Assembly: GCA_021156225.1 (NCBI GenBank)
Contig: JAJNBN010000121.1
Span: 1-8,274 of the forward strand
DNA length: 8,274 bases
Reading direction: 5' to 3'
DNA from: Verrucomicrobiota bacterium
Lineage (GTDB): Bacteria > Verrucomicrobiota > Verrucomicrobiia > Limisphaerales > JAEYXS01
Below the pieces are notes generated by a model that saw nothing but the letters and a program-made list of their open reading frames with translations, searched no databases and was not told the DNA's origin. Position numbers and translations under genes: made by a program. Positions 1 through 6,626 of the stretch are shown here, in pieces (within the stretch, counting starts at the first letter, position 1; the number at the start of each line of letters is the position of its first letter).

Positions 1-130
1 TGGAGTGGCTGGCGAGGGTTTGGTCCGGTGAGGGTGGACTGGTTGCTAAAGTACCGCAGGACAGGAGGCAATCGCGCAGGAAACATAAAACGGATCAGAC
101 AGGAAGGCGCACTTCGGGGGACAAATTAAT

Positions 131-207
131 TTACGATTTGGGACCCCGACCTTTAGGCGCGGGGTTCAGGACGATTTACGAATCGGTGGGAAACATCGAA
201 CATCGAA
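131..207. repeat. Short 7-base tandem units
   Basis: CATCGAA occurs twice in tandem at 194-207 (CATCGAACATCGAA). Related TTACGATTT and GATTTACGAA segments occur at 131-139 and 173-182, on either side of the hairpin at 143-165. The units are short and few, so they could be the remains of a heptanucleotide repeat tract common in this genome, or chance. No coding role is apparent. Confidence 0.35.
143..165. repeat. Imperfect hairpin, REP-like
   Basis: ACCCCG at 143-148 is the exact reverse complement of CGGGGT at 160-165. Inside, CCT (150-152) faces AGG (155-157), so the whole 23-base unit folds as an imperfect palindrome. No T run follows directly, so it is a poor intrinsic terminator. TTACGATTT-like sequence lies on both sides (131-139 and 173-182), which resembles a dispersed palindromic intergenic repeat. 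The repeat interpretation is inference, since only one copy is visible. Confidence 0.45.
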
Positions 208-228
208 AGAAGAGGGTTTGAGCCGCAG

Positions 229-299
229 CGGCGGCTAAGGATGGATCGGCAAGATGCCGGCAGCACATTGTCCCGCCTCGTCATCTCGGCGGCTAAGGA
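229..299. repeat. 13-bp direct repeat pair
   Basis: CGGCGGCTAAGGA occurs at 229-241 and again, identical, at 287-299, 58 bp apart start to start. A chance identical 13-mer within a few hundred bases is unlikely. It could reflect a local duplication or a repeated protein-binding site. The segment between the copies shows no other similarity to what follows the second copy. Confidence 0.5.
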
Positions 300-300
300 A

Positions 301-330
301 TCGAGGACGACGACGAGGACGATTACGAGG
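301..330. repeat. GA/GAC-rich low-complexity tract
   Basis: The plus strand reads as a run of GAGGAC, GAC and GATTAC units (301-330), with period roughly 3 to 6 and almost no pyrimidine runs. Translated, it gives Arg/Gly- or Asp/Glu-rich peptides on short chance ORFs, so it is best read as simple-sequence DNA rather than as a gene. Confidence 0.4.
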
Positions 331-438
331 GGCAATGGAGGTTGTGGATAAGTTCTGTAACAGAGACTTGCCAGTGGGGAGGTGGTCAGGCTTACTTCTG
401 GCCGTTTTGCGGTTTACGAAATCGCTCAACTCAACGTG

Positions 439-2235
439 ATGAATCCGGAATTGTTAGCCAAAGCGAAGTCCTACGGTTTTTCTGACCGTCAAATCGCCTA
501 TTTGACCAATACGACGGAGGACGCCGTCCGCGCCGAACGCAAGAGCATCGGGCTGGTGCCCAGCTATCGTTTGGTGGATACGTGCGCCGCGGAGTTCGAG
601 GCGTATACGCCCTATTTCTACTCCACCTACGACCGCGGTGATGACGAGGTGAAGAAGACGGCGACGAAGAAGGTGATGATCCTGGGTGGCGGGCCAAACC
701 GCATCGGGCAAGGCATTGAGTTCGACTATTGCTGCGTGCATGCGGCGTTCGCGCTGAAGGAGGACGGCTTCGAGACGATCATGGTGAACTCGAATCCGGA
801 AACGGTTTCGACGGATTACGACACGTCGGACAAGCTGTTCTTCGAGCCGCTGACGTTGGAAGACGTGTTGCACATCTACGAACGCGAACAGTGCTGGGGG
901 GCGATCGCGCAGTTCGGCGGGCAGACGCCGCTGAACCTCGCGCTCGGGTTGCAGAAGAACGGGGTGAACATCATCGGCACCTCGCCGCAGAACATCGAGA
1001 TCGCCGAAGATCGCAAGCTGTTCGCGGCGATGCTGGACAAGCTGCAGATTCCGCAGCCGCCGAATGGTACGGCGACGACGGTAGAAGAAGCCGTAGTGGT
1101 CGCGACGAAGCTGGGTTATCCGGTGCTGCTGCGTCCGTCCTTCGTGCTGGGTGGTCGCGCGATGCAGATCGTTTTCTCGGAAGCGGAATTGCGGGATTAC
1201 TTCCATCGCAATGCGGCGCTGGAAATCTCGGCCGGTCGTCCGGTGTTGGTGGACAAGTTCCTGGAGGACGCCACGGAAGTGGATGTGGACTGCATCACGG
1301 ATGTGGGGCAGTTCAAGAATCCGGACGAGGGTACGATCGTGGTGGGCGGTATGCTGGAGCATATCGAGTTCGCGGGTGTTCACTCCGGTGACGCGGCGAT
1401 GGTGCTGCCGCCGCATACGCTGAGCCCGGCGACGATCAATACCATCCGCGAATACACGCACGCGATGGCGAAGGAGCTGAAGGTCATCGGCCTCATGAAC
1501 GTGCAGTATGCGGTGAAGGGCGACATCGTTTATGTGCTGGAAGTGAATCCACGCGCCTCACGCACGGTGCCATTCGTCTCGAAGGCGATCGGTTTCCCGC
1601 TGGCGAAACTCGCGGCGAAGGTCATGGCGGGCAAGACGCTGAAGGAACTCGGCTTCACGAAGGAGATCTGGACGAAGTATTGGGCGGTGAAGGAATCGGT
1701 GTTCCCGTTCAACAAGTTCCCGGGGCAGGACATTCTGCTCTCACCGGAGATGCGTTCCACGGGCGAAGTGATGGGCTTGGACATGGATCTGGGCATCGCT
1801 TACGCGAAGAGCCAGATGGCGGCGGGATCGACGTTGCCGCTCAAGGGCAAGGTGTTCATCAGTGTGGGCGATGCGCACAAGAAGGACATCGCCGAAGTAG
1901 CGAAGGATTTCGTGAATCTCGGTTTCGAACTGGTCGCCACGGGTGGCACAGCGAACACGCTGGAAGCGGCCGGCCTCAAGGTGCAACGCATCCATAAGCT
2001 GCAAGAAGGTCGCCCGAATGCGGTGGATCTCTTGAAGAACAAAGAGATTCAGTTGGTAATCAATACGCCGTCCGGCCAGGTGCCGCGCGCGGATGAGGTG
2101 AAGATCCGCACGACGGCGGTGCTGACGCAGACGCCGATCATGACGACGATCAGCAGCGCGCGAGCGGCGGCACTGGGCATCGCGGCGTTGAAGCGTGAGG
2201 GTTACGGGGTGCAGACGATCCAGGAGTATTTCTGA
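439..2235 (+). CDS. carB: Carbamoyl-phosphate synthase large subunit, C-terminal half (split CarB)
   Basis: CarB makes carbamoyl phosphate from bicarbonate, ammonia and two ATP in the cytoplasm, feeding arginine and pyrimidine synthesis. This 598-residue protein holds only the second half of the usual ~1070 residues. Counting from the alternative GTG at 382 (617 residues), residues 20-95 match the oligomerisation domain (GFSD, VDTCAAEF, YFYSTY). Residues 98-480 are the second ATP-grasp unit, with GGGPNRIGQGIEFDYCCVH at 102-120, RPSFVLGGRAM at 251-261 and EVNPRASRTVPF at 387-398 (Glu387, Asn389, Arg391 near the ATP site). Residues 485-617 are the MGS-like allosteric domain. Residues equivalent to the E. 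coli UMP contacts are kept (Lys500, Thr520, Thr523, Lys539, Asn561), so UMP feedback is plausible. The Tyr of the E. coli ornithine site is replaced (Ile586). I chose ATG 439 because CarB similarity begins right there. The GTG at 382 adds 19 unmatched residues. Neither start has a well-spaced ribosome site. The N-terminal half is not in the window. Confidence 0.93.
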   Translation: MNPELLAKAKSYGFSDRQIAYLTNTTEDAVRAERKSIGLVPSYRLVDTCAAEFEAYTPYFYSTYDRGDDEVKKTATKKVMILGGGPNRIGQGIEFDYCCVHAAFALKEDGFETIMVNSNPETVSTDYDTSDKLFFEPLTLEDVLHIYEREQCWGAIAQFGGQTPLNLALGLQKNGVNIIGTSPQNIEIAEDRKLFAAMLDKLQIPQPPNGTATTVEEAVVVATKLGYPVLLRPSFVLGGRAMQIVFSEAELRDYFHRNAALEISAGRPVLVDKFLEDATEVDVDCITDVGQFKNPDEGTIVVGGMLEHIEFAGVHSGDAAMVLPPHTLSPATINTIREYTHAMAKELKVIGLMNVQYAVKGDIVYVLEVNPRASRTVPFVSKAIGFPLAKLAAKVMAGKTLKELGFTKEIWTKYWAVKESVFPFNKFPGQDILLSPEMRSTGEVMGLDMDLGIAYAKSQMAAGSTLPLKGKVFISVGDAHKKDIAEVAKDFVNLGFELVATGGTANTLEAAGLKVQRIHKLQEGRPNAVDLLKNKEIQLVINTPSGQVPRADEVKIRTTAVLTQTPIMTTISSARAAALGIAALKREGYGVQTIQEYF

Positions 2236-2261
2236 GCGAAGGTGATGGGGTGACGGAAATT

Positions 2262-2289
2262 GCGCTCGCCAAGGCGGGGCTTCTTCTCC
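2262..2289 (+). terminator. Possible terminator after carB half
   Basis: Bases 2265-2270 (CTCGCC) can pair with 2273-2278 (GGCGGG, one G-U), and the stem extends past a bulged G2264 through C2263-G2279 and G2262-C2280. The pyrimidine-rich CTTCTTCTC follows at 2280-2288. The loop is very small and the downstream tract is broken by C residues, so this is a weak candidate for termination about 27 bases after the CarB stop codon. Confidence 0.3.
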
Positions 2290-2299
2290 AGTAATGACC

Positions 2300-2331
2300 G
2301 CGTTCCCGTGATCCCTTCAATGAAGGGACGC
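2300..2331 (+). promoter_or_regulatory. Overlapping hairpins in symporter leader
   Basis: TCCCTTC (2312-2318) pairs perfectly with GAAGGGA (2322-2328) around a 3-base loop. An alternative stem pairs GCGT plus CCC (2300-2307, T2304 bulged) with GGGACGC (2325-2331). Both use 2325-2328, so they exclude each other. The structure ends immediately before the GAGGT ribosome-binding sequence at 2332-2336, nine bases before the symporter ATG. This could influence translation of the symporter or simply be a terminator remnant; I do not recognise a known riboswitch. Confidence 0.35.
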
Positions 2332-2345
2332 GAGGTAAACCGGCT

Positions 2346-3824
2346 ATGTCACCAATTTTCATCTTCAGTTGCATCGGGGGATACTTCCTCTTCCTGCTGC
2401 TGATCGCGTGGTACACGAGCCGCAACGCCACCAACGATTCCTACTTCCTCGGGAACAAAGCGTCGCCCTGGTATGCGGTGGCCTTCGGCATGATCGGCGA
2501 TTCGCTCTCAGGGGTGACGTTCATCTCGGTGCCGGGCACAGTGGGCAGGGACCAGTTCTCCTACCTGCAACTCGTCCTCGGCCTGATGGTGGGGTACCTC
2601 ATCATCGCGGCGGTGCTGCTACCATTATTCTACAAGCTGAACCTCACCTCCATCTATAGTTACCTGGAGACGCGCTTTGGTGCTTGGTCGCAGAAGACAG
2701 GCTCCGCGTATTTTATCCTGTCGCGGACATTGGGAGCGGCGGCGCGATTGTTTTTGGCGGCGAGCGTGATCCAACGGTTTGTGTTCGATGAATGGGGCAT
2801 ACCTTTCGTCGTGACCGTTGCCAGCATCATCGTGCTCATGCTGGCCTATACTTACAAAGGCGGCATCAAGACGCTCGTTTGGACGGACACCTTTCAATCC
2901 ACGTTCCTGCTACTCGGCGTGATCCTCTCCATCGTGGCCATCATGCGGCAACTGAATCTCGGCATGGGTGATCTCCTCAGCACAGTACGTGACAGTGCCT
3001 ACTCGCAGACGTTTTTCTGGGATGCGACGAAAGGGAATTATTTCTGGAAACAATTTCTCGGCGGCATCTTCCTGGCCATCGCCATGACGGGCTTGGACCA
3101 GAATATGATGCAGAAAAATTTGAGCTGCCGTTCATTGCGGGAAGCGCAATGGAACATGGCGTCCTACAGCGTCATCGCCGTGCTGGTGAATCTGTTCTTC
3201 CTCTCCATGGGTGCACTGCTCTTCATCTTCGCGACGAGCAAAGGCATCGCCATGCCGGAACGTTCCGACCAGCTTTTCCCGCTGCTGGCTTTGCAACATC
3301 TCGGCACGTTCGCGGCCATCGTGTTTGTTTTGGGTCTCACGGCGGCGACGTTCTCCAGCGCGGATTCCGTGCTCACCACGCTGACCACCTCGTACTGCAT
3401 CGACATCCTCGGCATGGATAAGGACACCCATAGCACCGAAGCGCAAAAGACGGCTTTGCGCCACCGGATACATCTGGCCTTCGCGGCCATTTTGCTGGTG
3501 GTGATCCTGGCCTTTGAAGCCATCGCCAAGCAATCGGTCATCGGTGCTGTGCTGAAGATCGCCACCTACACCTACGGACCGCTGCTGGGACTCTTCGTGT
3601 TCGGCATCGTCTGTCGGCGCCGCGTCCTGGATAAGAGCGTACCCATCATCTGCCTTGTAGCTCCCATGATTTGCTATTTTTTGGACACGAACTCCAAAGC
3701 ATTTTTTGGCGGCTATATTTTTGGCAACGAACTCCTCATCTTGAACGCTGCCGTGACTTGTGCAGGCCTGTTTTTGCTCAGCCGGCCGCAAGAAATTTTG
3801 CCCGAATTGGCGAAACCTGCATAA
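2346..3824 (+). CDS. Sodium:solute symporter (SSS family)
   Basis: This 492-residue polytopic inner-membrane protein belongs to the solute:sodium symporter family (LeuT fold), which uses the sodium gradient to import sugars, sialic acid, amino acids or similar small solutes. Hydrophobic segments run through the whole length, starting with residues 4-22, consistent with about 13 membrane helices. Family marks are the early DSYFLGNKASPW segment (31-42) followed by FGMIGDSLSG (47-56), the YTYKGGIKTLVWTDTFQ region (168-184), and TFSSADSVLTTLTTSYCIDI (335-354), whose paired Ser residues (337-338) correspond to the Na2 sodium site known from vSGLT. Length is normal for compact bacterial members. 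ATG 2346 is preceded by GAGGT at 2332-2336. It lies 110 bp after the CarB half on the same strand but probably is a separate unit. The substrate cannot be read from the sequence; the nearby sulfatase and esterase-like genes make a sugar derivative possible. Confidence 0.93.
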   Translation: MSPIFIFSCIGGYFLFLLLIAWYTSRNATNDSYFLGNKASPWYAVAFGMIGDSLSGVTFISVPGTVGRDQFSYLQLVLGLMVGYLIIAAVLLPLFYKLNLTSIYSYLETRFGAWSQKTGSAYFILSRTLGAAARLFLAASVIQRFVFDEWGIPFVVTVASIIVLMLAYTYKGGIKTLVWTDTFQSTFLLLGVILSIVAIMRQLNLGMGDLLSTVRDSAYSQTFFWDATKGNYFWKQFLGGIFLAIAMTGLDQNMMQKNLSCRSLREAQWNMASYSVIAVLVNLFFLSMGALLFIFATSKGIAMPERSDQLFPLLALQHLGTFAAIVFVLGLTAATFSSADSVLTTLTTSYCIDILGMDKDTHSTEAQKTALRHRIHLAFAAILLVVILAFEAIAKQSVIGAVLKIATYTYGPLLGLFVFGIVCRRRVLDKSVPIICLVAPMICYFLDTNSKAFFGGYIFGNELLILNAAVTCAGLFLLSRPQEILPELAKPA

Positions 3825-3864
3825 ATAGCTGCTTCTCCAAGTGGCTCCATCGCAGGTCAATAAA

Positions 3865-3923
3865 CACTTCCGGGTCTTACGGTGCCCAATTTAGGTAATA
3901 ATACGTATAGATTTCCGGAAGTG
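3865..3923 (+). ncRNA. Inverted repeat in the convergent intergenic region (possible 3' UTR or small RNA structure)
   Basis: CACTTCCGG at 3865-3873 is the exact reverse complement of CCGGAAGTG at 3915-3923, giving a 9-bp stem with a 41-base loop. The loop holds a TAATAAT-like A/T-rich stretch and the 8-bp palindrome ATACGTAT (3901-3908). It stands about 40 bases beyond the symporter stop and just ahead of the longer stem at 3942-4013. Together they suggest a folded 3' untranslated region or a small RNA ending at the T run at 4016-4021. No known RNA family is recognised. Confidence 0.3.
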
Positions 3924-3941
3924 CGGGTGTAGGTTGTAATC

Positions 3942-4021
3942 GATTCGGGTGACAGAACGTTTCTTCAGCGGGGTTCCCCAACCCCCACCTCCTTGGCGTC
4001 TGTTGCCCGAATCACTTTTTT
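3942..4021 (+). terminator. Strong stem-loop terminator downstream of symporter
   Basis: GATTCGGG (3942-3949) pairs with CCCGAATC (4006-4013). The stem continues with two G-U pairs (3950-3951 with 4004-4005), five Watson-Crick pairs (3952-3956 with 3999-4003) and, past bulged A3957, two more (3958-3959 with 3997-3998). The 37-base apical part contains a second hairpin, GGGGTT (3970-3975) with AACCCC (3980-3985) around CCCC. Six T residues follow at 4016-4021. In the plus direction this suits intrinsic termination of the symporter transcript; the other strand has no T run after the stem. The stem and loop are larger than in a usual terminator. Confidence 0.6.
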
Positions 4022-4048
4022 CAGGACACTTTCGCCAACAGAGACTCT

Positions 4049-5308
4049 TCATTTTGCAATGTCGGTCGTCACACTCAATTTTATCGTTATCGGTTGCGCC
4101 AGTTTTTTGATCTGGACCCCCAATTCAGCAGCTTTGCTTTCCGCTTCTGCTAAAGGCAGGCCCTTCGCCATGCCTGGGCGTTGATGTCCGGTGGCATTGA
4201 GCCACGCATCGCTCAGGAGTTTGCGTCGCTGGCTGATAAGTTTAAGCAACTCCGCCTGATTCTTTTGCAGCGAGGTGTTCGCCAACCGATCTAGGGAGAC
4301 TCCCTTGGCCAAGGCTTTCGCAGACACCGTGGCCACTACTTTGTCATCCTCCTTCAACTGATATTGCCCGGTTGCCAGGCCCAAGATCCGCAGTTCACGC
4401 GTTGCCGTGCGTTCGGCGAATTTCTCCAAGGCCAAAGACTCCGCGTTCCATTTCGTATCATAGGGTTGCGCAGGATGTATCGTCTCTTGGATTACCTGTT
4501 CCGGATCTCCCGTTTTGGCGTTGAGCGTGAGAATTACCACGTCCGGCTTCAGTTTCCATCCGAGTAACAGCGCCTGCGCCATCAGCCAATGCCCCGTGGC
4601 ATCCGCATGCACACCATCCTTGGCGAAAGTGAAATCCGGCGTCGTCTTACGTCGTGCTTTCAAATGCTCCAGCATCGGCCCATGCACATCATGGACCTCC
4701 CAGCCGTTCTTGCGTTGCGAGAGCAACCACTCGCTGAACTTCGTCAGCACCTCGTCATAGCCTACATAAGGTTGCTCATACACGTCACGACCGGCCGGCA
4801 AAGTCTTCTCCTTGATCGGCTGTGAATCAAATACTGGCGGTGTGAGATGAATGATCTTCGCTCCGGCCGCTTGCACCTTCTCGCGCAGCTTCAGAATACC
4901 CTTCTGATGCGCGCCCATCCGTTCTTCACTGAATGGATAATAGATGCCGTCGTTCATCCCATAGCACGCGATGACGAGATCGGGCTTCACCTGCGCCAGC
5001 ACCCGATCCAATCGCTCATGCAGATCAGGCCGGGGAAACTTGCCGCCGGCGTGACCCGGCTCGGAAAGACCGGACACAGTCTCACTCGGCAAACCGAGGT
5101 CTAGGAACTCCACCTCTGAATCGGGAAAGCGAACGCGCCATGCCGCTTCCACATAATCCACATACTGGCCGGCGTAAGTGATGCTATCGCCGAGGAAGAG
5201 CACCCGTTTGATTTTTTCATCTAAGGGCGGTTTCTCTGCTGCGTATAAATCTAGTTGGGTAGCAAGCAGGGCAAGCCCGCTTGTGAGCAGGAAACAACGC
5301 CGGTCCAT
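4049..5308 (-). CDS. Exported SGNH/GDSL-family hydrolase
   Basis: This 419-residue protein is an SGNH (GDSL) ester hydrolase, a fold covering lipases, carbohydrate deacetylases and other esterases. Counted from ATG 5308, the N-terminus MDRRCFLLTSGLALLATQ has a twin-arginine-like motif and hydrophobic core with likely cleavage near residues 23-24 (YAA), so export, possibly by Tat, is expected. Catalytic blocks are all present: LFLGDSIT with nucleophile Ser42, GLPSETVSG around residues 72-80, CYGMNDG with Asn119, and KDGVH with Asp231 and His234. About 180 residues follow the last block, rich in Lys/Leu/Ala and mostly helical-looking, with no domain I recognise. An in-frame ATG at 5320 gives MISP before the signal; upstream starts would overlap the preceding aminotransferase. 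The gene begins 19 bp after that gene's stop, so the two are likely co-transcribed. GGAG at 5325-5322 could serve as a distant ribosome site. The substrate is unknown. Confidence 0.85.
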   Translation of the reverse strand: MDRRCFLLTSGLALLATQLDLYAAEKPPLDEKIKRVLFLGDSITYAGQYVDYVEAAWRVRFPDSEVEFLDLGLPSETVSGLSEPGHAGGKFPRPDLHERLDRVLAQVKPDLVIACYGMNDGIYYPFSEERMGAHQKGILKLREKVQAAGAKIIHLTPPVFDSQPIKEKTLPAGRDVYEQPYVGYDEVLTKFSEWLLSQRKNGWEVHDVHGPMLEHLKARRKTTPDFTFAKDGVHADATGHWLMAQALLLGWKLKPDVVILTLNAKTGDPEQVIQETIHPAQPYDTKWNAESLALEKFAERTATRELRILGLATGQYQLKEDDKVVATVSAKALAKGVSLDRLANTSLQKNQAELLKLISQRRKLLSDAWLNATGHQRPGMAKGLPLAEAESKAAELGVQIKKLAQPITIKLSVTTDIAK

Positions 5309-5327
5309 CGGGGAGATCATGCTCCGA

Positions 5328-6578
5328 CTATGCCAGCAACCGTCCCAGTCGCGCAATGCCTTCGGTGATGTCCTTCTCGCCCGCGCCACCAAAGCTCAGC
5401 CGCATCTCATGATTCGGCTTCGGTCGATGCGTATCCTCTGCATACGCCAGTTCACCCGGCACATAGAGAACATCCTGCGCGAGCGCCTTCTTGAAGAAGG
5501 CCGATTTCATGCCTGTGGCCACGCGTTCCGGCGTGCGCGCCCAGACGTACAAACCGCCATCCGGCTCGCGCCATTGCACAGTCGCGGGGAAATGCTTCTT
5601 GATCGCCGCGACCATCACGGCGGACTTGCGTGCATACCGTTCCCGCAATTGCTTGAGATGCCGCTCATACGCGCCCGTGGCCAGCGCCTCCGCGAGCAAT
5701 TGCTGCAAGAGATTCGCCGTGCCGAAGTCATGATTGCCCTTGATGCGCAGCACCACGGGAAACAGTTCCTTCGGCAAGATGCCGAAGCCCACGCGAATAC
5801 CCGTAGCGAACGGCTTGCTGTATGTGCCCGCATAAATGACCCGCTCGCTACCCGCACACGTCAAAGCGGAGGGAACATCCTGCCCCGTGAAACGCAGTTC
5901 CCGATACGCCGCATCTTCCAACAAATAGATCGGATGGCCCGCCGCCTTTTCATAGCGCTTCAACAGCTTCAACGCCGCCGCCGTGCGCTCCAGTTGCGAG
6001 GTGTAACCTGTTGGATTTTGATGATACGTGACGAGATACAATGCCTTGAGCTTCGGCAAAGAGCCTTCTTTCTTCAACTGCTCCAGGCATCGTTCCAAGT
6101 CCGCGAGGTCCACTCCTTCCGGCGTCAGCTTCACCCCGCGACAATGCATACCCCGGCTTTGCGCGATACCGAGAAAAACAAAATACGTCGGATCTTCCAC
6201 GATCACGATATCGCCCGTATCGAACAACGCCTCTGAGAGAAGATAGAGCAACTGCTGGGACCCGTGCGTGATAATGGTTTGCGCCACGGGCGCGATGGCC
6301 TTTTCCGCATCCAGATGCTGCAAGCGCTTCACCGTCAGTTCCCGCAGTTGCGTGTCACCCGCGCTCGCACCGTATTGCAGAGCCGCTTGGCCACGCGCCG
6401 CTTTGGCGAGCACCCGTTTCGCCAGTTCCTGCGTCTCCGCCACCGGCAACGAGGGATTATCCGTGAATCCAGCGGCCAGCGAGATGATGTGCGGATGATC
6501 CAGCGTCTGCTTCATCAGCCAGGCGATGGGCGGTTCCGTGATGCGCTGGCCAAGTTGCGAAAGGGCGGTGCGTTTCAT
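5328..6578 (-). CDS. PLP-dependent class I/II aminotransferase, 2-aminoadipate aminotransferase-like
   Basis: This 416-residue cytoplasmic enzyme belongs to fold-type I aminotransferases, subgroup resembling Thermus LysN and kynurenine/aminoadipate aminotransferases. Visible marks are LQYGASAGDTQLRE (67-80), HGSQQLLYL (105-113) where the cofactor phosphate binds, EDPTYF (128-133), YHQNPTG with Asn188 (185-191), EDAAYRELRF with Asp222 and Tyr225 (221-230), GTYSKPFATGIRVGF with the Schiff-base Lys255 (251-265) and MRLSFGG with the carboxylate-binding Arg393 (392-398). Length is full and no catalytic residue is missing. It lacks the N-terminal winged-helix domain of MocR regulators, so it should be an enzyme and not a transcription factor. 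These enzymes move amino groups between 2-oxo acids and amino acids, often with broad aromatic, branched-chain or aminoadipate specificity; the true substrate cannot be told. It starts 48 bp after the alpha/beta hydrolase and precedes the SGNH gene. No clear Shine-Dalgarno precedes ATG 6578. Confidence 0.93.
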   Translation of the reverse strand: MKRTALSQLGQRITEPPIAWLMKQTLDHPHIISLAAGFTDNPSLPVAETQELAKRVLAKAARGQAALQYGASAGDTQLRELTVKRLQHLDAEKAIAPVAQTIITHGSQQLLYLLSEALFDTGDIVIVEDPTYFVFLGIAQSRGMHCRGVKLTPEGVDLADLERCLEQLKKEGSLPKLKALYLVTYHQNPTGYTSQLERTAAALKLLKRYEKAAGHPIYLLEDAAYRELRFTGQDVPSALTCAGSERVIYAGTYSKPFATGIRVGFGILPKELFPVVLRIKGNHDFGTANLLQQLLAEALATGAYERHLKQLRERYARKSAVMVAAIKKHFPATVQWREPDGGLYVWARTPERVATGMKSAFFKKALAQDVLYVPGELAYAEDTHRPKPNHEMRLSFGGAGEKDITEGIARLGRLLA

Positions 6579-6626
6579 TGTCGAAGCCGATACTGCGCGG
6601 TCAATCGGAGCAGGGCAAGGGGATGA

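Larger units (their letters stand above)
1..438. other. Intergenic region with repeat-like sequence, no recognisable gene
   Basis: No frame on either strand gives a protein I recognise. One plus-strand frame is open from position 3 to the TGA at 219-221 but reads as arginine-rich low-complexity sequence without CarB similarity, so it is not the tail of the missing CarB first half. The region contains a G/C-rich hairpin (143-165), 7-base repeat units (131-207), a 13-bp direct repeat (229-241 and 287-299) and a GA/GAC-rich tract (301-330). A TAA at 358-360 closes the CarB frame upstream. I see no clear sigma-70 promoter. The stretch may hold the promoter or leader of the CarB half, but nothing in the sequence proves it. 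Confidence 0.6.

Noticed and set aside
729..1391. 220-codon open frame on the plus strand inside carB in another frame
   Set aside because: Gly/Arg/Asp-rich composition, no motif, fully covered by CarB coding sequence.
454..1461. Long open frame (335 codons) on the minus strand opposite carB
   Set aside because: It is Arg/His-rich with no recognisable motif and lies fully antisense to a strongly conserved CarB sequence; such frames are common opposite GC-rich genes.
2236..2345. Known riboswitch before the symporter
   Set aside because: Only short hairpins are seen; no conserved core of a known riboswitch class could be recognised.
3132..3860. 242-codon minus-strand open frame opposite the symporter
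   Set aside because: Gln/His/Arg-rich shadow of a membrane-protein gene with clear SSS motifs.
359..4046. AACAGAGACT present at 359-368 and 4037-4046
   Set aside because: Identical 10-mers are expected by chance many times in a window of this size.
5309..5392. Longer N-terminus for the SGNH hydrolase starting at 5392
   Set aside because: It would overlap the aminotransferase coding sequence and place 28 unrelated residues before a good signal peptide.
5178..6236. 352-codon plus-strand open frame opposite the aminotransferase and SGNH genes
   Set aside because: It spans two real genes antisense and is Arg/Gln/Leu-rich without any domain; the minus-strand products have complete catalytic motifs.
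5328..6578. MocR/GntR-type regulator instead of an enzyme
   Set aside because: No N-terminal winged-helix domain is present; the protein starts directly with the aminotransferase fold.
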